From Terriglobia bacterium (GTDB lineage Bacteria; Acidobacteriota; Vicinamibacteria; Vicinamibacterales; CAVVIG01): a stretch of 64,000 nucleotides of DNA. Location of the stretch: assembly GCA_020073005.1 (NCBI GenBank), contig JAIQFX010000011.1, positions 1 to 64,000 of the forward strand, written 5' to 3'. The notes under the pieces are model-generated. The model did not search any database, had not been told where the DNA came from, and saw only the letters and a program-made list of their open reading frames with translations. Below are positions 48,329 through 56,537 of the stretch, piece after piece (within the stretch, counting starts at the first letter, position 1; the number at the start of each line of letters is the position of its first letter). Made by a program: the position numbers and the translations under genes.

Positions 48329-50819
48329 AAAGTACTCCGGACGCCGCCCGCTGCAGATCAGCATCCGAGAGACTCGCCGCCTGCGCCTTCCCGTGATCGC
48401 CCGCGTCCGCGCCGGCGGCGCCGCGCTTGCGTCGCGTCTTGTCGCGGTACATCCGGCTGTCGGCGGTGGCGAGCAGCGTTTCGTACGCGTCGCCGTCGTG
48501 CGGGAAGACCGCCGCGCCGACGCTGATGGCCAGTTTGAGCATCGTCCCCGGGCGCGCTTCGAACTGCAGCTCGTCCACGCCGCGCTGCAGCTCCAGCCGC
48601 TTGCGCTCGGCCTCTTCGGCGCCGCAGCCCGACAGCACGACGATGAACTCGTCGCCGGCGTAGCGCACGCAGATGTCGTAGGGCCGGATGCCCGCGCGCA
48701 GCACGGCCGCGACGTCGCGCAGGGCGCGGTCGCCGACGTGGTGGCCGTACGTGTCGTTGATGTCCTTGAAGTTGTCCAGGTCCATGACGAGCAGGGACAC
48801 CTCGGTCTTCAACCGCTCGGCGCGCGCGAGCTCGCGCGTCAGGTGCATGAACATGAAGCGCGTGTTCGGCAGCGCGGTCAGCGGATCCGTCAGCGAATCC
48901 TCCTGCGTCTGCTCGAACACGATCGAGTTGTAGATGACGGCGGCGGCCTGCTCGGAAATCCGATCGAGCAGGCGGCGGTGATCGTCGGTGTAGATCGCCG
49001 GCTCGGTGTGATACACGGAGATCGTGCCGATGAAGCGCTCGTTGAAGAGCAGCGGGCAGACGAGCGCCGAGTGCAGCGTCGTGCGATCGGACGGCTGGCC
49101 GGCGGCTTCGAGATCCGTGCTCGGGCGGGCGTTGACCAGCGGGCGCCGGTTGCGCGCCACCCAGCCGGTCAGGCCGTGCCCGTTGCGGATCGTCAGCTGC
49201 TGGATGACTTCCGATTCCACGCCGGTCGCGAAGCGGCAGCGCAGCGTTTCGTTCTCCTCGTTGTAGAGGAAGAGCGCGCAGCACGAGAACGGCACGATGT
49301 TCACGAGCTTCGACGAGATGAGCGCCATCGTGTCCGACACGCCGAGGCTGCTGCCCATCGCCTGCGCGATCTCGTACAGCGCGTAGATCTCGCGGTGCGC
49401 GAGCGCGATGTCCTGGAAGACGTTCGTCCGCACCGGCGATTCGTGCACGAGGCCGACGGCCGGCGCCGCGGTCGGCGCGTGCGTCGGCACGCGCGTGAGC
49501 TTGCGCGCGGGCTCCTGGCTGGCTTCGGCTTCGGCGGCCAGCAGCGGATACGTGTCGATGAAGGTCTGCACGACGCGCGGGTCGAGCGCCTTGCTCGCTT
49601 CCTGGCGCAGGAGACCGAGCGCCGCCTCGAGGCTCATCGCCTTGTGATACGGGCGCTCCGACATCAGCGCGTCGAAGTAATCGACGACCGAGAGGATTCG
49701 CGCGCCGAGCGGAATCTCGTCGCCCTTGAGGCCGGCGGGATAGCCCTTGCCGTCCCAGCGTTCGTGGTGGCTGAGGATGAGCGGCGACACCGGGTACGGG
49801 AACGGCACGCCGCTGATGATTTCCGCGCCCACTTGCGGGTGGATGCGGATCTTCTGGAACTCCTCCTGCGTCAGCGGTCCCGGCTTCGACAGGATGTGCT
49901 CGGGCACGGCGAGCTTGCCGATGTCGTGCAGCAGCGCCGCGGTCTTGACGCCCTGGATTTCGTTGTCGGTCATGCCGAGCGATCGCGCGAGGCCCGCCGC
50001 GTACACCTGCACGCGCCGGATGTGGCTTTGCGCCGTCTGATCTTTCGCGTCGATCGCGAGCGCCAGCGCCTCAATCGTGGCGAGGTGGAGATCCGAGACC
50101 TGCGCCACGTGCCGCTGCTGATCCTGGATGCGGCTCATGTACACCTTGTAGGTGCGGTAGATCAGGTAGGGCGGCGCGGCGGTGAGCGCCGCCCACCAAT
50201 AACCGCCCTGATCGATGACCGTCGCGGCGAGCGCGGCCGCGCCGGCGCCGACGAAGTAGCTCGGCGCGCTCCACAGAAAGTTTTCGTTCCAGACGCGCAC
50301 GATCGACTGCTTCGTCGACAGCCCGATGGCGGTCGCGATCAGCGCCGTGTTGCAGACGAAGTACGTCGTCGCGGCGCCGACGAGCGGCTTCGGAAGCGCC
50401 GTCATCGAGAACTGCTGCATCGACGGCGGGCCGCCGAGCCACGTGTACACGAGCCCCGTCGCCTTCACGGTCAGGACGAGCGACGCCATGCTGAACAGCG
50501 TGCGGTGCGGCGTGGATCGCGTTTCCGTGCGGAACGTGCACTGGCTGAACGCGCTCGCGCTGGCGACCAGCATGGTCGGGTCGGCGCCAAGGAGGAGCAG
50601 CGCGGCGAAATCCACCGCGTACGACACCGACATCGTGACGCCGCTCGTCGCCAGCGGCAGGCTGACCTTCAACGCCGACGCGAACGAGGACAGTCCCAGC
50701 AGGATGGCGAACAGGATCGGGTTCGGCCACGTGTGCGGGAAGAACAGCACCAGGACGAGCGCGCCAGCGCCGAGGACGGCGCCGACGTACAGCCGGGCCG
50801 CAATCGGGAGGTCTTTCAT
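48327..50819 (-). CDS. Membrane HD-GYP / GAF / GGDEF cyclic-di-GMP protein
   Basis: An 830-residue signalling protein with both cyclic-di-GMP activities. Order: about eight TM helices (10-222), HD-GYP phosphodiesterase (about 245-430) with H298-D299 and HHERWDGKGYP (351-361), GAF (about 475-635), GGDEF cyclase (about 640-805) with AGDEF at 721-725. An inhibitory I-site RPYD (712-715) lies five residues before AGDEF. The dual layout suggests one domain controls the other. Start at 50819. It precedes a sigma-54 activator on the same strand. Confidence 0.93.
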   Translation of the reverse strand: MKDLPIAARLYVGAVLGAGALVLVLFFPHTWPNPILFAILLGLSSFASALKVSLPLATSGVTMSVSYAVDFAALLLLGADPTMLVASASAFSQCTFRTETRSTPHRTLFSMASLVLTVKATGLVYTWLGGPPSMQQFSMTALPKPLVGAATTYFVCNTALIATAIGLSTKQSIVRVWNENFLWSAPSYFVGAGAAALAATVIDQGGYWWAALTAAPPYLIYRTYKVYMSRIQDQQRHVAQVSDLHLATIEALALAIDAKDQTAQSHIRRVQVYAAGLARSLGMTDNEIQGVKTAALLHDIGKLAVPEHILSKPGPLTQEEFQKIRIHPQVGAEIISGVPFPYPVSPLILSHHERWDGKGYPAGLKGDEIPLGARILSVVDYFDALMSERPYHKAMSLEAALGLLRQEASKALDPRVVQTFIDTYPLLAAEAEASQEPARKLTRVPTHAPTAAPAVGLVHESPVRTNVFQDIALAHREIYALYEIAQAMGSSLGVSDTMALISSKLVNIVPFSCCALFLYNEENETLRCRFATGVESEVIQQLTIRNGHGLTGWVARNRRPLVNARPSTDLEAAGQPSDRTTLHSALVCPLLFNERFIGTISVYHTEPAIYTDDHRRLLDRISEQAAAVIYNSIVFEQTQEDSLTDPLTALPNTRFMFMHLTRELARAERLKTEVSLLVMDLDNFKDINDTYGHHVGDRALRDVAAVLRAGIRPYDICVRYAGDEFIVVLSGCGAEEAERKRLELQRGVDELQFEARPGTMLKLAISVGAAVFPHDGDAYETLLATADSRMYRDKTRRKRGAAGADAGDHGKAQAASLSDADLQRAASGVL

Positions 50820-50899
50820 AGAACTTCGGCCGGGGGAGCCGAATAACCGTTTGATGATACCGCGAAACGCGCCCGCTTCGGCCGCGCGCGCATGGTGGA

Positions 50900-52255
50900 T
50901 CAGGCCCCCTGATCGCGCGAACGGCGGCCGGCTGACCGCGGTTCCGGTTCGAGCTGGTACTCGACGATCTTCCGGTACAGCGTGCCCCGGCTGATGTCGA
51001 GCACCCGGGCCGCTTCTTTCTTGTTCCAGTCGACGGCCTCGAGCACGCGCACGATGTGCGCGCGCTCGGTCTCGGCCAGCGACGGGAGATGCTCGCCCGT
51101 CGTCTGCGAGATGACCGCCGAGGTCGCGTGGAGGAACTCGACGTCCGACGCGCGAATCGAGCGTCCGGGCGCCGACAGCGCCGCGCGGGAGACCGTGCTC
51201 TCGAGCTCGCGGATGTTGCCGGGCCAGTGGTACCCCATCAGCAGGTCCAGCGCCTCGCGCGAGAAGCCCTTGCTGTCGATGGGCAGTCCCTGCGCGGCGC
51301 AGTACCGGTTGAGGAAGCGCTGTGCCAGCACCGGGATGTCCACCTGCCGCTCGCGGAGCGACGGCAGCCGGATGGCGAACGCGTTGACGCGGTAGTAGAG
51401 GTCCTCGCGGAACCGGCCGTCGCGCACGAACTGCTCGAGCGGTCGGTTCGTGGCGGAGATCAGCCGGAAGTCCACGGAGATCGATTTGTGGCCGCCCAGC
51501 CGCTCGAAGCGGCGCTCTTCGAGGACGCGCAGCAGCTTGGCCTGCGCGATGAGCGACATGTCGCCGATCTCGTCGAGGAACAGCGTGCCCTCGTTGGCGA
51601 GCTCGAGGCGGCCCGGCTTGCGGTCGTGCGCGCCGGTGAACGCGCCCTTCTCATACCCGAAGATCTCCGATTCGAAGAGCGTGTCCGGCAGCGCGGCGCA
51701 GTTGACGGCCTGGAACTTGGCCACGCTGCGGCGGCTCAGCTCGTGAATCATCCGCGCGACGAGCTCCTTGCCGGAGCCGGTGGGCCCGAGCACGAGGACC
51801 GAGATGTCGGACTTGGCCGCCGTGCGAATCCACTCGAAGACGACCAGCATCTTCTCGTCGCGGCCGATCATTTCGCGGAAGCGCTGGACCGACGGCGACT
51901 GATCCTCGGTGCTGACCGCGGCGCGCCGCTCGAGGAACGTGTCGAGGTGCTCGGCGACGGCCTCGTCGGTCGGCCGCGCGGCCATGAAGCGCTCGGGCGA
52001 GCCGGGGATGAGCTGCGCGACGCCGAAATCCACGAGCTCGCGCACGCAGTTGTCGACGTCGAGCTTCAGGCGGCCGAACGTCTGCATCAGCGACTCGACG
52101 TCGAAGCTTTCGTCGGGCCGCGCGCTCAGGTAGCGCAGCAGGCCCGCGCGCAGCGGCGACTGCACGAGGCTGCGGAAGCGCGTTTCGAGATCCGCCGGTT
52201 CGGGCTTGGCCGTGCCGGCGCTGGCACGGCGCGCGCTGAAGGTCAGATCATCCAT
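50900..52255 (-). CDS. Sigma-54-dependent transcriptional activator
   Basis: A 451-residue enhancer-binding protein. AAA+ domain (about 125-355) with Walker A GPTGSGKE (157-164), GAFTGA (204-209) that contacts sigma-54, Walker B TLFLDEIGD (224-232). A Fis-type HTH closes the protein (EAVDWNKKEAARVLDISRGTLYRKI). The N-terminal 120 residues have no receiver or PAS; SPLRAGLLRYLSARPDESFDVESLMQTFG looks like a winged-helix domain, so the input signal is unclear. It lies upstream of the HD-GYP gene and may regulate it. Confidence 0.93.
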   Translation of the reverse strand: MDDLTFSARRASAGTAKPEPADLETRFRSLVQSPLRAGLLRYLSARPDESFDVESLMQTFGRLKLDVDNCVRELVDFGVAQLIPGSPERFMAARPTDEAVAEHLDTFLERRAAVSTEDQSPSVQRFREMIGRDEKMLVVFEWIRTAAKSDISVLVLGPTGSGKELVARMIHELSRRSVAKFQAVNCAALPDTLFESEIFGYEKGAFTGAHDRKPGRLELANEGTLFLDEIGDMSLIAQAKLLRVLEERRFERLGGHKSISVDFRLISATNRPLEQFVRDGRFREDLYYRVNAFAIRLPSLRERQVDIPVLAQRFLNRYCAAQGLPIDSKGFSREALDLLMGYHWPGNIRELESTVSRAALSAPGRSIRASDVEFLHATSAVISQTTGEHLPSLAETERAHIVRVLEAVDWNKKEAARVLDISRGTLYRKIVEYQLEPEPRSAGRRSRDQGA

Positions 52256-52274
52256 TTATCTGAGTACTTATCGG

Positions 52275-52742
52275 CTACACCCGGCTTTGCCGATAGTATT
52301 CGGTCTGGTAGCGCTCGATGAGGCTTTTCATGCGGTCGGCGTCCCGTTTTCGGTGCCCGTGGCAGACGATGGGATCGGTGCCGCCGGTGGTTTCGATCTG
52401 CACGTCCGACAGGATGGCGCCGGTCTGAATCCTCACAGACGCCACGTGCGCGAGGTGAATGGTCTCCTCCTGGCGGCCGATCCATCGCGGTGTGTACTGG
52501 ACGACGCTCGTCGGCGTGATCAGCACCTGCGTGGGGAAGAGGCGATTGCCCGAGCCGAGCCGGCTCGCGATGAAGACATCGCCCTCCGCGAACCGACGGC
52601 CTTTCCGCCAGACCCACCAGACCAGTGCCGCGGCCACGGCCACGAGGATCGTGACGCTCCAGAGGATCCAGAGAGACTCGCCAGTCACTAGGGCAGATGT
52701 TAAGCTATTTCGGCTGAAACGCCGCGACACTCGCGACGTCAT
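52275..52742 (-). CDS. One-TM protein with PH-like domain, unknown function
   Basis: A 155-residue protein with a TM helix (about 24-45) and a soluble beta-rich domain (GDVFIASRLGSGNRLFPTQV, RQEETIHLAHVASVRIQTG) like bacterial PH-type domains. ATG 52742 lacks a good ribosome-binding site; a GTG about 18 codons on is possible. Divergent from the deoxyhypusine synthase-like gene by 27 bases. Confidence 0.65.
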   Translation of the reverse strand: MTSRVSRRFSRNSLTSALVTGESLWILWSVTILVAVAAALVWWVWRKGRRFAEGDVFIASRLGSGNRLFPTQVLITPTSVVQYTPRWIGRQEETIHLAHVASVRIQTGAILSDVQIETTGGTDPIVCHGHRKRDADRMKSLIERYQTEYYRQSRV

Positions 52743-52769
52743 TCACCAGGCACAACAGGGAGCTGCCAC

Positions 52770-53936
52770 TTGCCGCACCGCGCCCCCGGCTCGCCCGGGC
52801 ATTCTCAGAAGCAATTCCTGTCTGGCAAACCGATTCGCTATTACCGGCCTCAGGGGAGCCCGCACATCCGGCACCTCATCGAGGAAGGCTTCCAGGCATT
52901 CAACGCCGGCCGCCTGTCGGAGGCTTCGCAGATCTTCGCCAACAAGATGCTGGCGCCCGAGAACGACACGACGATCGGGCTGACGATCGCGGGCGCGATG
53001 ACGCCGGCGGGCCTGGGCGGGTGCGTCATCGAGCTGATGGACCGCGGCCTGGTCGACTTCATCATCTCGACGGGCGCGAATCTCTACCACGATCTCCACT
53101 ACGCGCTGAACTTCACGCTGCGGCGCGGATCGCCGTTCGTCAACGACGTCGAGCTGTACGAAGACGGCGTCATCCGGATCTACGACGTCTTGTTCCCCGC
53201 GACGGTGCTGCTCGAGACCGACGCGTACATTCGCGACTTCATCGTCCGCTCCGGGCTCAACGAGCCGATCGCGACGTCGGAGTTCCACTATCGCCTCGGC
53301 CTCGACCTGATGGAACGCTATCCCGGCTGCGCCGAATATTCCGTCGTCGCGCGCGCCGCGCAGGACGGCGTGCCGATCTACACGTCGTCGCCCGGCGACA
53401 GCTCGATCGGCATGAACATCGCCTATCACGAGCTGATAAACGGCAGCCGCTTCATGATCGATCCCAACAAGGACGTGAACGAGGTCTGCGCAATCGTCAT
53501 GGCGGGCACGCGGAACGGCTGCGTGATTCTGGGCGGCGGATCGCCGAAGAACTTCTACCTGCAGGCGCAGCCCACGCTGTGGGAGGTGTACGGCATCCCC
53601 AAGGGCGGCAACGAGTACTTCATCCAGATCACGACCGACTCGGTCGTCTGGGGCGGCTTGTCGGGCGCCACGCCGGCCGAAGCCGTGAGCTGGGGCAAAG
53701 TAAATCCCGGCGTGCTGCCGGACACCGTCGTGGCCTACTGCGATTCGACGATCGCGTTCCCGCTCTTCTGCGAGTACGCGGTCGGATCGCCGAACGGGCG
53801 GCGGAAGCGCAAGGAACTGATCCACAAACGCGACGCGCTCGTCGCGGCGCTCACGCGGGACGCGAAGGCGGCGCTCGCCAAGCGGAAGGGCGGGAAAAGT
53901 CCGAAGGCAGAAGGCACGAGCAAGAAGAAGAAATAG
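52770..53936 (+). CDS. Deoxyhypusine synthase-like enzyme
   Basis: A 388-residue NAD-dependent enzyme of the deoxyhypusine synthase family. The catalytic Lys is present (K260 in GGGSPKNFYL, matching the eukaryotic GGGxxKHH lysine), with NAD-site segments STGANLYHDLHY (100-111) and PGDSSIGMNIAYHE. Bacteria lack eIF5A, so the bacterial members are thought to make polyamines such as homospermidine or to modify another target; that is open here. TTG 52770 has AGGGAG seven bases upstream. A 7-base repeat at the 3' end gives a Lys-rich tail (KSPKAEGTSKKKK). Confidence 0.9.
   Translation: MPHRAPGSPGHSQKQFLSGKPIRYYRPQGSPHIRHLIEEGFQAFNAGRLSEASQIFANKMLAPENDTTIGLTIAGAMTPAGLGGCVIELMDRGLVDFIISTGANLYHDLHYALNFTLRRGSPFVNDVELYEDGVIRIYDVLFPATVLLETDAYIRDFIVRSGLNEPIATSEFHYRLGLDLMERYPGCAEYSVVARAAQDGVPIYTSSPGDSSIGMNIAYHELINGSRFMIDPNKDVNEVCAIVMAGTRNGCVILGGGSPKNFYLQAQPTLWEVYGIPKGGNEYFIQITTDSVVWGGLSGATPAEAVSWGKVNPGVLPDTVVAYCDSTIAFPLFCEYAVGSPNGRRKRKELIHKRDALVAALTRDAKAALAKRKGGKSPKAEGTSKKKK
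53898..53932 (+). repeat. 7-base repeat forming the end of the deoxyhypusine synthase-like gene
   Basis: AGTCCGA, AGGCAGA, AGGCACG, AGCAAGA, AGAAGAA in phase, translated as the Lys-rich tail just before the TAG stop (53934-53936). Confidence 0.7.
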
Positions 53937-54371
53937 ATGGGCACGCTGTCGTCGGAACTGTTCCCGCACGCCGAACGGCTGTCGCCGCGGCCGCGGATCT
54001 ACGCCGATGCGAACGTGCCGGCCGGGCTCGTCACCTATATGCGCGTACGGCTCCGCTGGGACGTGCTGTTCGTCCTCGAACAGAGCGACCTGCGCCGCGC
54101 GCCCGACATCCGGCACTATCAGCTCGCGCAGCAGCTCCGGCGCACGCTCGTGACGATGGACAAGGATTATCTGGACGACCGCCGGTTTCCGCCCGCGGAA
54201 GGCGCCGGCGTCCTCGTGATCAACGCGCCGGACGAGCGCGAACTCTCGTCGCTGCTCGATCGGATTGACGCCACGCTGTTTCACGACGAGCCCGCGGACG
54301 ATCCCGTCACGCTGCCGCTCGCGGGACGCAAGCTGCAACTCAACAGCGACTGGGGAAGAGAAGGAAGTTAG
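53937..54371 (+). CDS. DUF5615 PIN-like protein
   Basis: A 144-residue protein with the Mut7-C/DUF5615 PIN-like fold: RIYADANVPAGLVTYMR (acidic D24/N26), then VLFVLEQSDLRRAPDIRHYQLAQQ and TLVTMDKDYLDDRRFPP (Asp residues of the PIN site), then GVLVINAPD. Such proteins may be toxins or RNases, often with a small antitoxin. No antitoxin gene is adjacent, so its role is open. ATG starts directly after the preceding TAG stop. Confidence 0.8.
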   Translation: MGTLSSELFPHAERLSPRPRIYADANVPAGLVTYMRVRLRWDVLFVLEQSDLRRAPDIRHYQLAQQLRRTLVTMDKDYLDDRRFPPAEGAGVLVINAPDERELSSLLDRIDATLFHDEPADDPVTLPLAGRKLQLNSDWGREGS

Positions 54372-54393
54372 AACGGTGAAGTCAGAAGGAAGC
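54352..54393 (+). repeat. 7-base repeat before the ROK kinase start
   Basis: GAAGAGA, AGGAAGT, TAGAACG, GTGAAGT, CAGAAGG-like units span the stop of the PIN-like gene and the GTG start of the kinase (54376), whose first residues (KSEGS) come from the array. Weaker period than elsewhere. Confidence 0.5.
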
Positions 54394-55272
54394 CGTGTGC
54401 GGATCGGCGTGGAGCTCGACGACGCGAGCGTCACCGCCGTGGCGGTCGACGATCGCGTGCAGTCGCGCGCCTCGGTCGCGGCCAAAGGCGATCTTCCGGC
54501 AGCGGCGATAGCGGCGGTTCGCCAGGTGATGCGCGGCGTCGCGACGCCAGCGCCGACGGGCATCGCGTCTTTCGTGACCGACACGCCGGCCGCGAGCGGC
54601 GTCGCGGACGCGCTCGCGAAGGAATGCGGCACGCGCCCGAGCATCGTCGCGTCCGGAACAGCCGCGGCCGTCGCGGAAGCGTGGATTGGCGCGGCGGCGG
54701 GCGCGCGGGATGTCGTCTTTTTCGCGGTGAGCGAGCACACGACGGCCGGTTTGGTCCGCGAGGGCGTTCCGGTGACCGGGGCGCGCGGACGTGCAGCATC
54801 AATCGCGTGGCTCTCGCTCAATCCGGTTGAACGCGAGGACTATCGCAAGAGCGGATGCCTCGAAGCCGAAGTCGCGGCCGCCGGCATCGTGCGCCGGCTC
54901 ATCTGGCGCATCAAGTCCGGTGATCGATCGCGCGTGCAGGACACCGTCGACGGCGACCTGGCCGCCATCACGGTCGCGCACGTGCTCGACGCGGCGCGCG
55001 CCCACGATGGCGTGTCGATCTCGGTCGTCCGCGACACCGCCAAGTACCTCGGCATGGCGGCGGCGAACCTCGTCGTCGTCGCCGATCCCGGGACGCTCGT
55101 GCTCGGCGGCTTCATGGCGTCCGCGGCCGATTTGCTGCTCGAGCCGGTGCGCGTGGAGATCTCGCGCCGGCTGCCGCGCGCGATGATGGACGCGCTGACG
55201 ATCGTGCCCGCGACGCTCGGCGCCGACGCGGCGGCGATCGGCGCGGCCCGCCTCGCGGCGACGGGCCAATGA
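54376..55272 (+). CDS. ROK family sugar kinase or regulator
   Basis: A 298-residue ROK-like protein. It starts with RIGVELDDASVTAVAVDD (ATP-binding strand), has GIASFVTDTPAASGV (ROK-type loop), ALAKECGTRPSIVASGTAAAVAEA, then NLVVVADPGTLVLGGFM and LGADAAAIGAARLA near the end. The HxGH-type zinc motif of some ROKs is not evident. The ATGA overlap with nagA suggests it phosphorylates N-acetylglucosamine or a related amino sugar. GTG start at 54376 with AAGGAAG upstream. Confidence 0.85.
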   Translation: MKSEGSRVRIGVELDDASVTAVAVDDRVQSRASVAAKGDLPAAAIAAVRQVMRGVATPAPTGIASFVTDTPAASGVADALAKECGTRPSIVASGTAAAVAEAWIGAAAGARDVVFFAVSEHTTAGLVREGVPVTGARGRAASIAWLSLNPVEREDYRKSGCLEAEVAAAGIVRRLIWRIKSGDRSRVQDTVDGDLAAITVAHVLDAARAHDGVSISVVRDTAKYLGMAAANLVVVADPGTLVLGGFMASAADLLLEPVRVEISRRLPRAMMDALTIVPATLGADAAAIGAARLAATGQ

Positions 55273-56522
55273 TCGTCCTGTCGGGCGCCGCGCTGGTCCT
55301 GCCCGACCGCGTCCTTTCGCCCGGCACGCTCGTGATCGACGAAGGGCGCATCATCGAGATCCGCCCCGACACGCCGTCGCATCACCCGTCAGCGTTCGCC
55401 TTCCACGGCCATTACATCGTGCCCGGCTTCATCGACGTGCACGTGCACGGCGTCGACGGCGTGGACTCGCAGGACGCCGACGTTGTCCACAGGGGCGGCG
55501 CGATTGCGGCGCTGGCCGAGCGCCTGCCGCGGTACGGCGTCACGGCGTTCTGTCCGACGACGGTGGCCTGCGGTCCGGCGGCGCTGCGCGACGTGCTCGA
55601 TCAGGTGCGGCGCGCACGAGAGGCGCAGGCGCCGCGCGCCGCGCGTGTCCTGCCCGCGCATCTGGAAAGCAACTTCATCAACCCCGAGTACGGCGGCGCG
55701 CAGCCGAGGACTTGCTTGCGCAGTCCACGAGGGGCGAGTGACGCGGGTCGGGCGGGTGAGGCAGGTGGGGCTGGTGAGGCAGCTGGGGAGTTCAGCGGCG
55801 CGGACATCCTTCACGAGATCGAGCGCGCGCGGCCTGATGTCGGCATCGTGACGCTCGCGCCGGAGCTCGACGGCGGTCTCGATTTGGTCCGGTGGCTCGT
55901 GGCGCGCGGCCATCGCGTGTCGCTCGGACATTCAGGCGCGACGTACGACGAGGCGCTGGCCGCGATTGCCGCGGGCGCCTGCCAGGCGACCCACCTCTTT
56001 AACAGGATGCCGCCGCTCGGGCACCGGGCGCCGGGCCTTGCCGGCGCGGTGCTGCAAGCCGACGAAGTCGTCGCGGAGATCATCTGCGACGGCGTGCACG
56101 TCCATCCGTCGCTGGTGCACACGGCGATTGCCGCCAAGCATCCGGGGCGCGTCATGGCGATCACCGACGCCACGGCCGCCGCCGGCCTCGCGATCGGCGC
56201 GCCCGCCTCGCTCGGCGGCCAGCCGATCACCGCCGGCGAGTTCTCGGCGCTCCTGCCCGACGGCACGATCGCCGGCAGCATCAGGACGATGGATCGGACG
56301 TTTCAGACGCTGGTGGGTGTCGTCGGCGTCTCGCTCGTGGATGCGGCCGCGCTGTGCGCCACGACGGCGGCGCGGGAGCTCGGCCTGGTGGGGCACGGAG
56401 TGCTCGCGCCAGGCGCGGTCGCCGACCTCGTGGTCCTCGACGCCAACTTCACGGTCGTGCAGACCTACGTCGCGGGCCAGCTCGTCTATTCCCGAAACAC
56501 TCCCGCTGCGGCGCCCGTCTAA
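55269..56522 (+). CDS. nagA: N-acetylglucosamine-6-phosphate deacetylase
   Basis: A 417-residue amidohydrolase. Metal ligands: H58/H60 (DVHVHG), E132 (HLESNFINPEYGGAQ), H220 (GHSGA), H241 (ATHLFN) and Asp in ITDAT. It removes the acetyl group from GlcNAc-6-phosphate, feeding amino-sugar catabolism or cell-wall recycling, consistent with the upstream ROK kinase. Residues 156-176 (GASDAGRAGEAGGAGEA and on) are encoded by an in-frame 9-base repeat and look like an insertion. No nagB is adjacent. Confidence 0.94.
   Translation: MIVLSGAALVLPDRVLSPGTLVIDEGRIIEIRPDTPSHHPSAFAFHGHYIVPGFIDVHVHGVDGVDSQDADVVHRGGAIAALAERLPRYGVTAFCPTTVACGPAALRDVLDQVRRAREAQAPRAARVLPAHLESNFINPEYGGAQPRTCLRSPRGASDAGRAGEAGGAGEAAGEFSGADILHEIERARPDVGIVTLAPELDGGLDLVRWLVARGHRVSLGHSGATYDEALAAIAAGACQATHLFNRMPPLGHRAPGLAGAVLQADEVVAEIICDGVHVHPSLVHTAIAAKHPGRVMAITDATAAAGLAIGAPASLGGQPITAGEFSALLPDGTIAGSIRTMDRTFQTLVGVVGVSLVDAAALCATTAARELGLVGHGVLAPGAVADLVVLDANFTVVQTYVAGQLVYSRNTPAAAPV
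55745..55789 (+). repeat. 9-base repeat inside nagA
   Basis: GGGTCGGGC, GGGTGAGGC, AGGTGGGGC, TGGTGAGGC, AGCTGGGGA: five units in exact phase, in frame, encoding a Gly/Ala/Glu loop. Shares the GGTGGGGC core with the array at 7704. Confidence 0.8.
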
Positions 56523-56537
56523 CCGACCGGAGGATTT

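Noticed and set aside
48270-50846. 858-residue open frame opposite the HD-GYP/GGDEF gene
   Set aside because: Shadow composition, starts in repeat DNA, no domain recognised.
53937-54371. PIN-like gene as half of a toxin-antitoxin pair
   Set aside because: No small DNA-binding antitoxin gene is adjacent; upstream is the deoxyhypusine synthase-like gene and downstream a kinase.
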